A stretch of DNA of 64,000 nucleotides from Enterocloster hominis (ex Liu et al. 2021) (GCA_014385265.1 JACRTJ010000024.1:53565-117564), one strand, 5' to 3'. Shown: positions 27,139-35,475, numbered from the stretch's first letter. Translations and numbers: made by a program. The notes: generated from the letters alone by a model not told the origin.

Positions 27139-28351
27139 ACTGATCTTTACTGAACTGCGGGGACGGACCGTGTCTGTCCTTGCTTCCGGAAACCGCGTCC
27201 TCCAGATCGGAACGGCTCCGGATCGGGAGGACTGCGCCCTTGGAACGATCTGCGTGGGAAGGGTCCGGAACATCGTAAAAAATATCAACGCTGCCTTTGT
27301 GGAGTACAGGCCGGGGATCAACGGTTATTACAGCCTGGCAGAAAACAGGTTCCATTTGTTTGCAGACGGGAGGGACGGATCCAGTCCGCTGAAAAATGGA
27401 GACGAGATCCTGGTCCAGATCTCCAGGGCTGCTGTCAAGACCAAGGACGCGGTGCTCACCTCGAAGCTTTCTCTCACAGGGCAGTATGGAGTGCTTACCC
27501 TGGACGGCAGCGGGCTGGGGATCTCCTCTAAGATCCGCGATGCCGGATGGAAAGAGCAGATGAAGGAATGGTGGGAAGAGGAGGCCAGGGGCCTGGTTTC
27601 CGGACTTTCCGGAACGGGACTTCCGCGTGCTGGCTTTATCCTGCGGACCAATGCGTACGGCGCTCCCCTGGAGGCGGTCGGACTGGAGCTGTCCGGCCAG
27701 GCAGAACGGATGGCCAGGCTTCTGGAGAACGGGAGGTGCCGCACGGCAGGAAGCATCCTCTATCAGCCGGAAAGCTTTTTTGTCCGCAGCGCCATGGATG
27801 TCCGGAAGGATGAAACAGAAGAGATCCTTACAGATCTTCCAGATATTTACCAGGAGCTCCAGGAGGCCGCTGGGGACGGTTTTCAGGTTCCGGTGCGGTT
27901 CTATATGGACAGCTATCCCCTGTCTGCCCTGTACCGCCTGGATGCGGCCCTGGACCGCGCCCTGGGAAGGACCGTCTGGCTCCGCTCCGGCGGATATCTG
28001 GTCATCGAGCCTACGGAGGCCATGACCGTGATCGACGTGAATACCGGAAAAAACACGGATAAGAAGACGGCCTCGGAAACGTACCTGAAAACGAATCTGG
28101 AGGCGGCCGAGGAGATCGCGGTCCAGCTGCGGCTCAGAAATCTTTCCGGGATCATTGTGGTGGATTTCATCGATATGAAGGAAAAGGCACAGAATGAGGA
28201 GCTTATGAGAAGGCTGCGCCAGTGTCTGGCGGCAGATCCTGTCAAAACGGTCCTGGTGGACATGACGCCCCTGGGACTGGTGGAGATCACAAGAAAGAAG
28301 ACACTCCGTCCGCTCCATGAGCAGTTTTCCCGCAGTGAAAAAAATAGATAA
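27119..28351 (+). CDS. rng: Ribonuclease E/G family protein
   Basis: 410 residues. S1-like N-terminal region (GTICVGRVRNIVKNINAAFVEY), then the catalytic DNase I-like domain with the metal-binding Asp pair in VIDVNTGKNTDK and VVDFIDMK, ending VEITRKKTLRPLHEQF. The CPxCxG zinc-link that joins dimers in E. coli RNase E/G is absent, because the protein stops just after the TRKK motif. The start is uncertain among TTG 27119, GTG 27122 and TTG 27131, all overlapping the previous gene. The predicted role is endonucleolytic mRNA or rRNA processing. Confidence 0.88.
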   Translation: MVKTLNKLIFTELRGRTVSVLASGNRVLQIGTAPDREDCALGTICVGRVRNIVKNINAAFVEYRPGINGYYSLAENRFHLFADGRDGSSPLKNGDEILVQISRAAVKTKDAVLTSKLSLTGQYGVLTLDGSGLGISSKIRDAGWKEQMKEWWEEEARGLVSGLSGTGLPRAGFILRTNAYGAPLEAVGLELSGQAERMARLLENGRCRTAGSILYQPESFFVRSAMDVRKDETEEILTDLPDIYQELQEAAGDGFQVPVRFYMDSYPLSALYRLDAALDRALGRTVWLRSGGYLVIEPTEAMTVIDVNTGKNTDKKTASETYLKTNLEAAEEIAVQLRLRNLSGIIVVDFIDMKEKAQNEELMRRLRQCLAADPVKTVLVDMTPLGLVEITRKKTLRPLHEQFSRSEKNR

Positions 28352-28385
28352 CAATTATCCCTTTGCTTTTTGGGGAAATATGGTA

Positions 28386-28741
28386 TAATATCTGCGGAGC
28401 AGATATTATACCATGGCGCATGCCGGTTTCTGCGTTCACCGCAGAAATCCGGGCGCAGGAATCTCCCGGAGGGAGCTGCATCGGAAGGATGCAGCATAAT
28501 ATCTGCGGAGCAGATATTATACCATGGCGCATGCCGGTTTCTGCGTTCACCGCAGAAATCCGGGCGTAGGAATCTCCCGGAGGGGCTGCATCGGAAGGAT
28601 GCAGCATAATATCTGCGGAGCAGATATTATACCATGGTGCATGCCGGTTTCTGCGTTCACCGCAGAAATCCGGGCGTAGGGATCTCCCGGAGGGAACTGC
28701 ATCGGGAAGATGCAGCATAATATCTGCGGAGTGGATATTAT
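28386..28741 (+). repeat. Tandem array of three ~111 bp units plus a degenerate fourth start
   Basis: Units begin at 28386, 28497 and 28607 (111, 110 and 111 bp), and a fourth begins at 28718 but diverges after about 15 bases. Units differ at only a handful of positions. Each carries three hairpins. A: TAATATCTGC/GCAGATATTA with loop GGA. B: CCGGTTTCTGCG/CGCAGAAATCCGG with one bulge. C: GCTGCATC/GATGCAGC with a 5-base loop. It fills most of the 433-base gap between rng and the CofE-like gene. Overlapping reading frames on both strands are by-products of the repeat. It resembles a REP/BIME-type array or a repeated structured RNA, and does not have CRISPR geometry. Confidence 0.93.
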
Positions 28742-28784
28742 ATGCTTAATCGTATATTTTTATAAAAGAAATGAGGTACAAATC

Positions 28785-29975
28785 ATGAGAACTGTTGGAA
28801 CCGTATCCAGAGGCGTCAGATGCCCGGTTGTGAAAGAAGGAGACGATCTGATCCGGATCGTGACAGAGGCTATCGCCGATATGGGAAAAGAAGAACATAT
28901 CACATTTCATGAAAAGGACATCGTAGCTGTAACAGAGGCCGTAGTGGCCAGGACCCAGGGCAATTATGCCAGTACAGATGACATTGCGAAGGACTGCCGC
29001 ACAAAATTTGGCTGCGATACCATCGCTGTCACCTTCCCGATCTTAAGCCGGAACCGGATCGCCATCTGCTTAAAAGGCATTGCCAAGGCGTTTAAGAAGG
29101 TTTATATCCTGATGAGCTATCCTTCCGATGAAGTGGGCAACCACCTGTTTGACGACGATCTTCTGGATGAAAAGGGAGTCAATCCGTATTCAGACGTAAT
29201 GGATGAGGCAAAGTACAGGGAGATCTTCGGCTATGTAAAGCATCCGTTCACAGGCGTGGATTATGTGGCTTATTATAAGGAGCTGTTTGAGGCCGAGGGC
29301 TGCGAGCCGGAATTTATTTTCGCCAATGACTGCCGCGCAGTGCTCCCCTATACAAAAAATGTACTCTGCTGCGATATCCACACCAGAGAACGCTCCAGAC
29401 GGAGATTACTGGCTGCGGGAGCGGAGAAGGTGCTGACGCTGGCAGATATCATGAACGCTCCGGTGGATGGAAGCGGTTATAACGAGCAGTATGGCCTGTA
29501 CGGCTCCAATAAGGCCACAGAAGACACGGTAAAGCTGTTCCCGAGAAACTGCAGCGAGTTTGTGGAAGAACTCCAGAAGAGCCTTGAGAGCGTTACAGGA
29601 GTGAAGCTGAACTGCATGATCTACGGGGACGGCGCGTTTAAGGATCCGGTAGGAAAGATCTGGGAGCTGGCTGATCCGGTGGTAAGTCCCGCTTATACTG
29701 AGCGGCTGGAGGGAACTCCCAATGAGCTGAAATTAAAATACCTGGCAGATAATGACTTTAAGGATCTGAAGGGCGAGGAGCTCACAAGGGCCATGAAGGA
29801 AAAGATCGAAGCCAAGGACGGCAGCTTAAAGGGGAGCATGGCCTCCCAGGGTACGACTCCCAGACGGCTGACAGATCTGATCGGCTCTCTCTGTGACCTG
29901 ACCTCTGGCTCTGGAGATAAGGGAACGCCCATCGTGTTTATCCAGGGATATTTCGATACTTTTGCAGAGCAGTAA
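28785..29975 (+). CDS. CofE-like family protein (coenzyme F420-0:L-glutamate ligase related)
   Basis: 396 residues from ATG 28785 (GAGGTA upstream, after the repeat array). N-terminal part VGTVSRGVRCPVVKEGDDL and DIVAVTEAVVARTQGNY recall the CofE fold. The C-terminal part contains MIYGDGAFKDPVGKIWELADPVVSPAY and SMASQGTTPRRLTDLIGSLCDLTSGSGDKG. No other F420 gene is in the window and Lachnospiraceae are not known to make F420, so the true reaction is probably a different ATP/GTP-dependent ligation. Monocistronic with its own terminator. Confidence 0.78.
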   Translation: MRTVGTVSRGVRCPVVKEGDDLIRIVTEAIADMGKEEHITFHEKDIVAVTEAVVARTQGNYASTDDIAKDCRTKFGCDTIAVTFPILSRNRIAICLKGIAKAFKKVYILMSYPSDEVGNHLFDDDLLDEKGVNPYSDVMDEAKYREIFGYVKHPFTGVDYVAYYKELFEAEGCEPEFIFANDCRAVLPYTKNVLCCDIHTRERSRRRLLAAGAEKVLTLADIMNAPVDGSGYNEQYGLYGSNKATEDTVKLFPRNCSEFVEELQKSLESVTGVKLNCMIYGDGAFKDPVGKIWELADPVVSPAYTERLEGTPNELKLKYLADNDFKDLKGEELTRAMKEKIEAKDGSLKGSMASQGTTPRRLTDLIGSLCDLTSGSGDKGTPIVFIQGYFDTFAEQ

Positions 29976-29983
29976 AACCGAAA

Positions 29984-30029
29984 GCGCTGCAGACGGGCGG
30001 TTTTCCGCCTGTTCTGCGGCGTTCTTTTT
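29984..30029 (+). terminator. Terminator after the CofE-like gene
   Basis: GCGCTGCAGACGGGCGG pairs (with a few mismatches) with CCGCCTGTTCTGCGGCGTTC across a TTTT loop, followed by a T tract. The rest of 30030-30169 shows nothing clear. Confidence 0.8.
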
Positions 30030-30169
30030 ACGCTGGCAGCGAGACAGGACCGTGGATGTATGTGAGCCTGGCGGCTGCCGCAATGACCATGAGACATCCG
30101 CGCAGCGTGTTCCCATGGTCACTGGACAGCAGAAATTTTTCGTAAGGAAGAAAATCCTGTAAAAAACAG

Positions 30170-30198
30170 TTGACAGGAAGATGGACAGGTGCTATTAT
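30170..30198 (+). promoter_or_regulatory. Promoter of rplU-prp-rpmA
   Basis: A consensus TTGACA, a 17-base spacer and TATTAT with an extended TGC, as expected for a ribosomal protein operon. Confidence 0.88.
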
Positions 30199-30205
30199 AT
30201 TACAG

Positions 30206-30284
30206 TATGCCGCACAGCGAGGTCTGCAAGGGTTCCTAAGGGAACACACCATAACTGGCGAGTAATGATAATAGGAGGTGCAAT
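30206..30284 (+). ncRNA. Candidate L21 mRNA leader
   Basis: The leader between promoter and rplU holds a GTTCC/GGAAC hairpin (around 30230-30246) and a following ACTGGCGAGTAATGATAATAGGAGG block. The position matches the Firmicutes L21 leader that mediates autogenous control. Not scored against a covariance model. Confidence 0.55.
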
Positions 30285-30593
30285 ATGTACGCGATTATTG
30301 CAACAGGTGGTAAGCAGTATAAAGTAGCCGAAGGCGACAGCATCAAGATTGAGAGACTGGACGCAGAAGTAGGTTCTGTTGTTACTTTTGATCAGGTTCT
30401 GGCTGTAAACAACGGCGAGCTTACGATCGGATGCCCCACAGTGGAAAACGCGACTGTTTCCGCAACCGTTGAGAAGGTTGGCAAGGGCAAAAAAGTTATC
30501 GTTTACAAGTATAAGCACAAAACTGGCTATCATAAGAAAAACGGCCACAGACAGCTTTATACCCAGGTTAAGATTGACAAGATCAACGCTTAA
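30285..30593 (+). CDS. rplU: 50S ribosomal protein L21
   Basis: 102 residues, binds 23S rRNA near L20. N-terminus [25 protein letters not shown] and the C-terminal [22 protein letters not shown] are unmistakable. AGGAGGTG ribosome site. First gene of rplU-prp-rpmA. Confidence 0.98.
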   Translation: MYAIIATGGKQYKVAEGDSIKIERLDAEVGSVVTFDQVLAVNNGELTIGCPTVENATVSATVEKVGKGKKVIVYKYKHKTGYHKKNGHRQLYTQVKIDKINA

Positions 30594-30599
30594 TTTTGT

Positions 30600-30929
30600 A
30601 TGATTCAGGTAATTATCCTGCGCGATAAGGACAGGAAAGAAAAAGGGATCGAAATAAGCGGTCATGCTGGCTATGCAGAATACGGACAGGATATCATATG
30701 TTCTGCTGTTTCTGTACTGGCTCTCAACATGGCGAATTCCGTCGAACAGTTTACAGACGATCATTTCGAGGGAAGTGTTTCAGAGGATGGAGGCCAGTTC
30801 TCTTTCCTTTTCCCCGATTCCATGAGTCCCGAATCGCAGCTCCTCATGAAGTCCCTGATCCTCGGGCTGACGAATATCCGGGATGAATACGGAGCGGAAT
30901 ATATCAATTTTCGATTCAGGGAGGTGTAA
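30600..30929 (+). CDS. prp: Ribosomal-processing cysteine protease Prp (YsxB)
   Basis: 109-residue protease that removes the N-terminal extension of L27 in Firmicutes. The catalytic His is in [11 protein letters not shown] and the catalytic Cys in [14 protein letters not shown]. It lies between rplU and rpmA, its invariant location in species with extended L27. The start is 7 bases after the rplU stop with little spacer, suggesting tight coupling. Confidence 0.94.
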   Translation: MIQVIILRDKDRKEKGIEISGHAGYAEYGQDIICSAVSVLALNMANSVEQFTDDHFEGSVSEDGGQFSFLFPDSMSPESQLLMKSLILGLTNIRDEYGAEYINFRFREV

Positions 30930-30934
30930 CCGAT

Positions 30935-31225
30935 ATGTTTAAGATGAACCTTCAGTTATTTGCCCATAAAAAAGGTGTTGGTTCCACAAAGAACGGCAGA
31001 GATTCCGAGTCCAAACGCCTTGGCGCAAAGAGAGCAGACGGCCAGTTCGTATTAGCCGGAAATATTCTTTACAGACAGCGTGGAACAAAGATCCATCCGG
31101 GTCTTAATGTTGGCCGCGGCGGTGATGATACATTATTCGCAATGGTTGACGGCGTTGTTAAATTTGAGAGAAAAGGCAGAGACAAAAAGCAGGTTTCTGT
31201 ATATCCGAAGGCGATCAACGAATAA
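30935..31225 (+). CDS. rpmA: 50S ribosomal protein L27 with cleavable N-terminal extension
   Basis: 96 residues. The N-terminus carries MNLQLFA directly before [20 protein letters not shown]. This is the Prp recognition motif, cleaved after Ala so that mature L27 begins at His and reaches the peptidyl transferase centre. The remainder ([23 protein letters not shown]) is typical. Followed by a terminator. Confidence 0.97.
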   Translation: MFKMNLQLFAHKKGVGSTKNGRDSESKRLGAKRADGQFVLAGNILYRQRGTKIHPGLNVGRGGDDTLFAMVDGVVKFERKGRDKKQVSVYPKAINE

Positions 31226-31232
31226 AGCAGAG

Positions 31233-31262
31233 AGCTCCATACGTAAGGTATGGGGCTTTTTT
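31233..31262 (+). terminator. Terminator after rpmA
   Basis: AGCTCCATAC and GTATGGGGCT form a 10-bp stem with a 5-base loop, followed by six T. An in-frame ATG for obg lies inside it (31250) and is rejected as a start. Confidence 0.9.
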
Positions 31263-31306
31263 CTCTACTGGGAAACCAGACATTTTTGGAAAGGACCGGG
31301 CTTATC

Positions 31307-32590
31307 ATGTTTACAGACAGTGCAAAAGTTTTTATCAGATCAGGAAACGGCGGGAATGGCCATGTGAGCTTCCGCAGAGAATTATATGTTCCCAACGGCG
31401 GCCCCGACGGCGGTGACGGCGGCAAAGGCGGCGATATCATTTTTGAGGTGGACGACGGCCTTAATACACTGGTGGATTTCAGGCACGTCCGCAAATATGT
31501 GGCGCAGAGTGGGGAAGAAGGCGGAAAACGCCGCTGCCACGGTGCCGACGGAAAGGATCTGATCGTTAAGGTGCCCGAGGGCACGGTTGTTAAGGATCTG
31601 GAATCGGGAAAGGTCATTACGGATATGTCCGGAGACAACCGGCGGGAGATCATTCTGAAAGGCGGCCGGGGAGGGCTGGGAAATATGCATTTTGCCACCT
31701 CCACCATGCAGGTTCCCAAATATGCCCAGCCAGGACAGCCAGGGCAGGAGCTGTGGATCCAGCTGGAGCTTAAGGTGATCGCCGATGTGGGTCTGGTGGG
31801 CTTCCCGAATGTGGGAAAATCCACGCTGCTTTCCCGCGTTTCCAACGCAAGACCAAAGATCGCCAATTATCATTTTACTACCCTAAACCCGCACCTGGGC
31901 GTTGTGAACCTGGGCGACGGAAACAGCTTTGTGATGGCGGATATTCCCGGGCTGATCGAAGGCGCTTCGGATGGCGCCGGCCTTGGCCACGAATTCCTGC
32001 GCCACATCGAGCGGACGAAGGTGCTCCTTCATGTGGTAGACGCGGCTTCTGTGGAGGGACGCGACCCGGTGGAGGATATCCATACCATCATGAATGAGCT
32101 TTCTACCTATAATCCGGAACTTTTAAAGCTGCCGCAGGTCATTGCGGCCAATAAGCTGGATGCCCTGTATGATGAGGAGCATGATCCCTTAAAGGCGCTG
32201 AAGGATGAATTTGAACCGAAGGGAATTCCCGTATTCGGTATTTCGGCTGTCAGTGGAGAGGGCGTCAACGAACTTCTGGGCCATCTATTCCAGGTCCTCC
32301 GGACTGTGGACCGGACTCCCAGAGTATTTGAAAAAGAGTTTGAAGTTGAATATCAGGCGGACCGGAATCTGCCTTACACAGTGGAGCGTTCTGACGATGG
32401 AGCGTTCGTTGTGGAAGGTCCCAGGATCGAGAAGATGCTGGGCTACACCAATCTGGACTCAGAGAAGGGCTTCGACTTCTTCCAGAAATTCCTGAAACAG
32501 AACGGGATCCTGGATGAGCTGGAAAAGGCCGGAATCTCCGAGGGCGATACAGTGCGTATGTACGGTCTGGCTTTTGAGTATTATAAATAA
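31307..32590 (+). CDS. obgE: GTPase Obg
   Basis: 427 residues. Essential GTPase in 50S assembly and stress control. The N-terminal glycine-rich Obg fold starts FTDSAKVFIRSGNGGNGHVSF, the G domain has GFPNVGKST and ADIPGLIEGA, and the C-terminal OCT domain ends FEYYK. ATG 31307 has GGAAAGGA upstream. The longer frame from 31250 starts within the rpmA terminator. First gene of obg-yhbY-nadD-yqeK-rsfS. Confidence 0.97.
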   Translation: MFTDSAKVFIRSGNGGNGHVSFRRELYVPNGGPDGGDGGKGGDIIFEVDDGLNTLVDFRHVRKYVAQSGEEGGKRRCHGADGKDLIVKVPEGTVVKDLESGKVITDMSGDNRREIILKGGRGGLGNMHFATSTMQVPKYAQPGQPGQELWIQLELKVIADVGLVGFPNVGKSTLLSRVSNARPKIANYHFTTLNPHLGVVNLGDGNSFVMADIPGLIEGASDGAGLGHEFLRHIERTKVLLHVVDAASVEGRDPVEDIHTIMNELSTYNPELLKLPQVIAANKLDALYDEEHDPLKALKDEFEPKGIPVFGISAVSGEGVNELLGHLFQVLRTVDRTPRVFEKEFEVEYQADRNLPYTVERSDDGAFVVEGPRIEKMLGYTNLDSEKGFDFFQKFLKQNGILDELEKAGISEGDTVRMYGLAFEYYK

Positions 32591-32602
32591 GGAGAAGAGC
32601 AT

Positions 32603-32896
32603 ATGACAAGCAAGCAGAGGGCCTATCTTAAGGGACTTGCCATGACCATGGATCCAATTCTGCAGATCGGTAAATCCAGCCTTACACCGGAGCTTACCCA
32701 GTCTGTAAACGAGGCGCTGGACGCCCGTGAGCTGATCAAGATCCATGTTTTAAAGAACTGTGTGGATGATGGAAAGATCCTGGCCCAGACCCTGGCAGAG
32801 CGTACCCGCTCGCAGGTGGTACAGGTGATCGGAAGGATGATCGTTTTATATAAACCGGCGAAGGAAGAGAAGGACAGAAAGATCGTTCTCCCGTAA
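32603..32896 (+). CDS. yhbY: YhbY/CRM-domain RNA-binding protein
   Basis: 97 residues, a single CRM domain that binds pre-50S particles. The GLAMTMDPILQIGKSSLTPEL stretch carries the domain, with the GKSSLT loop in place of GKxG-like loops. It follows obg by 12 bases with aaggagaag and precedes nadD, the common Firmicutes order. Confidence 0.92.
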   Translation: MTSKQRAYLKGLAMTMDPILQIGKSSLTPELTQSVNEALDARELIKIHVLKNCVDDGKILAQTLAERTRSQVVQVIGRMIVLYKPAKEEKDRKIVLP

Positions 32897-32915
32897 GCTG
32901 GAAAGGAGAGCTGCC

Positions 32916-33530
32916 ATGAAACGTATCGGCATTATGGGCGGGACCTTTGATCCGGTCCACAACGGCCATCTTCTTCTGGGAAGACAGGCCCGCTCCGAAT
33001 ACGGGCTGGATGAGATCTGGTATATGCCGTCCCATATCCCTCCCCATAAAAAGGATCACCGGATCACGGACGGAAAGGACCGCCTGGCTATGCTGGAGCT
33101 GGCGCTGGAGGGGATCCCGTTTTTTTCAGTCTCTGATTTTGAAATGAAACGGGAGGGGAATACGTATACTGCACAGACGCTGGAGCTTCTAAAGGAAGAA
33201 TACCCGGAGGATAAATTTTATTTTATCATTGGAGCCGATTCCCTGTTCCAGCTGGAAACCTGGTATCACCCGGAAAAGGTCATGGAGCTTACCTCGCTTC
33301 TGGTGTCCGGCAGGGAATATGACCGGGCCGGACGGACCCTGGATCAGCAGATCAGCTATTTAAAATCCGTGTACGGAGCCCATATCCAGGTGCTTCACAA
33401 TCCAGAAATGAACGTGGCTTCTGCCAGGATCCGGGACATGGCGGCCAGGGGAGAAGATATAGGAGAGCTGGTTCCCGGAGCCGTGGCCGCTTACATCAGA
33501 GAACACAGGCTGTACCAGGAGAGCAGATAA
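32916..33530 (+). CDS. nadD: Nicotinate-nucleotide adenylyltransferase
   Basis: 204 residues. Makes deamido-NAD from nicotinate mononucleotide and ATP. The nucleotidyltransferase motif GGTFDPVHNGHL is near the N-terminus, with MPSHIPPHKKDHRI and IIGADSLFQLETWYHPEKV following, and the late VASARIRDMAARG (ISSTxIR equivalent). GGAAAGGAG upstream. Confidence 0.97.
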   Translation: MKRIGIMGGTFDPVHNGHLLLGRQARSEYGLDEIWYMPSHIPPHKKDHRITDGKDRLAMLELALEGIPFFSVSDFEMKREGNTYTAQTLELLKEEYPEDKFYFIIGADSLFQLETWYHPEKVMELTSLLVSGREYDRAGRTLDQQISYLKSVYGAHIQVLHNPEMNVASARIRDMAARGEDIGELVPGAVAAYIREHRLYQESR

Positions 33531-33557
33531 CACGGAATCAGTAAAGGGCATATTCAT

Positions 33558-34280
33558 ATGGACAGCAGAGTCATTGAAATAAGAAAGCATTTAAAAAAGA
33601 AACTGGATCCCATGCGGTTTGAGCATACATTGGGAGTCTCCTACACCTGCCAGGCCCTGGCCATGCGGTACGGATATGATCTGGATAAGGCAGAGCTGGC
33701 CGGACTCCTTCATGACTGCGCCAAGCGGTACGACCGTCCGACCATGCTGGAAAAATGCATAAGCCGCGGGATCCCTGTTTCTGAAAGCGAAGAACGGGAT
33801 CCATCCCTGCTTCATGCAAAACTGGGAGCGTGGATGGCCAGGGAAAAATACGGAGTGGACGATGAAGAGATCCTAAGCGCCATTGCGTGTCATACCACAG
33901 GAAAAACAGACATGGGGATGCTGGATAAGATCCTTTATGTGGCAGATTATATTGAGCCCCGGCGTTATAAAGCTGCGGATCTGCCCAGGATGAGAAAGCT
34001 GGCCTTTGAGGATCTGGATCGGGCCTGTCTGGCCATTATGGAGAGCATTCTCCGTTACCTGGGTACCCTGGACTGCCCCATTGATCCTTTGACCATTGCC
34101 GCCTGTAATCATATGCGTGCGGTGGCAGCAAGAAGCCGGGAACAGGCCGCAGCCGGGAACGGAGAAATCGGGCCAGAGAAAATAAAGGAGGAAAACACAG
34201 TTGAATCAGTCAAAAGAAATGGTAAGACTCGCAGTCGAAGCGCTGGACGAGAAAAAGGGAGAAGATATAAAAATTATTGA
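33558..34280 (+). CDS. yqeK: HD-domain protein YqeK with C-terminal tail
   Basis: 240 residues. YqeK family enzymes are symmetric diadenosine tetraphosphate (Ap4A) hydrolases. The HD set is visible: RFEHTLGV (His), GLLHDCAKRYDR (HD), HAKLGAWMA and the late DKILYVADYIEPRR. The core ends near residue 200. The last 40 residues are basic and low complexity, and they overlap the 5' end of rsfS by 80 bases, so the tail may be incidental. The CDS has no in-frame stop earlier. Confidence 0.92.
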   Translation: MDSRVIEIRKHLKKKLDPMRFEHTLGVSYTCQALAMRYGYDLDKAELAGLLHDCAKRYDRPTMLEKCISRGIPVSESEERDPSLLHAKLGAWMAREKYGVDDEEILSAIACHTTGKTDMGMLDKILYVADYIEPRRYKAADLPRMRKLAFEDLDRACLAIMESILRYLGTLDCPIDPLTIAACNHMRAVAARSREQAAAGNGEIGPEKIKEENTVESVKRNGKTRSRSAGREKGRRYKNY

Positions 34281-34557
34281 TATCCAGGGTGTAACAGTTA
34301 TTGCAGATTATTTTGTACTGGCAAGCGCATCCAACAGCAGCCAGACCCAGGCTCTGATCGATAATGTGGAGGAAAAGCTCTTTAAAGCTGGCTTTGAGTG
34401 CCGCCAGAAAGAGGGAAATCTAAGCTCAACATGGGTCCTTTTGGACTACGGCGATGTGATCGTTCATGTATTTTCCAAGGAAGACCGGCTGTTCTATGAT
34501 CTGGAGCGCATCTGGAGAGACGGAAAGGTCGTAGGATCCGTAGAGGAACTGGACTGA
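34201..34557 (+). CDS. rsfS: Ribosome silencing factor RsfS
   Basis: 118 residues, binds L14 and blocks subunit joining under starvation. Visible are DIKIIDIQGVTVIADYFVLASASNSSQTQALIDNVEE and a C-terminal WVLLDYGDVIVHVFSKEDRLFYDLERIW. The start is TTG with AAAGGAGG about 8 bases upstream, lying inside yqeK. Last gene of the obg operon. Confidence 0.95.
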   Translation: MNQSKEMVRLAVEALDEKKGEDIKIIDIQGVTVIADYFVLASASNSSQTQALIDNVEEKLFKAGFECRQKEGNLSSTWVLLDYGDVIVHVFSKEDRLFYDLERIWRDGKVVGSVEELD

Positions 34558-34591
34558 TCCGGAACGCAGTCTGACAAAAAACATATACCTG

Positions 34592-34632
34592 AAGCACCGG
34601 CTATTCTCTAAGGGGGATGCCGGTGCTTTTTG
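34592..34632 (+). terminator. Terminator after rsfS
   Basis: AAGCACCGGC and GCCGGTGCTT form a 10-bp stem across a 17-base loop, followed by five T. It lies in the convergent gap to lexA. Confidence 0.9.
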
Positions 34633-34742
34633 GTTACTGAAATGCGTGTCCTGTGGCATATAAAATGCTCTGCAGGGTTCGCCATACGGCGGAAGGAACG
34701 TCTGCGTCCGCAGCAGCCCGCCGCAGGCAGGCATCATTCCTG

Positions 34743-35360
34743 CTAATTCATAAACCGGAACAGGCCGATGACCTTTCCAAGGATCTGGACGTCGTCCACG
34801 ATGATCGGGTCCATAGAAGAATTTTCCGGCTGCAGGCGGACGTGGCCGGATTCTTTATAGAAGGTTTTTACCGTTGCAGAATCTCCCAGGAGGGCAACCA
34901 CCTTATCCCCGTTTTCAGCCACAGGCTGCTTTGCGACGATCACCTTGTCGTCGTTGAGGATCCCAGCCTCCACCATACTGTTTCCTTTTACCCTCAGCAT
35001 AAATACCTCTTTATTGGGAAGCAGCTCCGCAGGGATGGGGATATAATCCTCAATATTCTCCTCTGCCAGGATCGGCATTCCTGCGGCAACGGTCCCGATC
35101 AGCGGTACGTTGACCACTTCCCGGCGGGTCAGCGCAAAATCATCATCCAGGATCTCGATGGTCCTGGGTTTTGTGGGATCCCGTCTTATGTATCCATTCC
35201 GCTCCAGTGTCTCCAGGTGGGAGTGGACAGAAGAGGTGGATTTCAGATGGACGGCTTCGCAGATCTCGCGCACAGCCGGCGGATATCCTTTGCTTAAAAT
35301 TGTTTCTTTTATAAATTCAAGAATTTCTTTCTGTTTTTCAGTTATTTTACCCTGGCTCAT
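34743..35360 (-). CDS. lexA: SOS repressor LexA
   Basis: 205 residues. N-terminal winged helix (ITEKQKEILEFIKETILSKGYPPAVREICEAV), auto-cleavage site Ala93-Gly94 in TVAAGMP, catalytic Ser128 in GNSMVEAG and Lys165 in ATVKTFY. It is divergent from the LysM/YneA-like gene, the same arrangement as lexA-yneA in Bacillus. Ribosome site AAGGAGGATCC. The intergenic region holds four LexA-operator-like sites, so autoregulation is expected. Confidence 0.97.
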   Translation of the reverse strand: MSQGKITEKQKEILEFIKETILSKGYPPAVREICEAVHLKSTSSVHSHLETLERNGYIRRDPTKPRTIEILDDDFALTRREVVNVPLIGTVAAGMPILAEENIEDYIPIPAELLPNKEVFMLRVKGNSMVEAGILNDDKVIVAKQPVAENGDKVVALLGDSATVKTFYKESGHVRLQPENSSMDPIIVDDVQILGKVIGLFRFMN

Positions 35361-35475
35361 ATATGTGGATCCTCCTTTGCATCATTTTATGAAAAAATGA
35401 TATCATATCTTATAAAAATCCCTGGAAGGGAATAGATTTCTTTTTTATATACTATCATATGTCCGGCAAAAAAGC

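Noticed and set aside
28287..28718. Long frames on both strands across the repeat array
   Set aside because: The 111-bp period is a multiple of three and carries frames through, but the 110-bp unit breaks them, no ribosome site is present and the peptides simply repeat the hairpins.
28386..28741. CRISPR array
   Set aside because: There are no short identical repeats separated by unique spacers. The whole 111-bp unit is repeated and no cas genes occur.
34653..35297. Frame antisense to lexA
   Set aside because: lexA is unmistakable on the other strand. The antisense frame has no family features.
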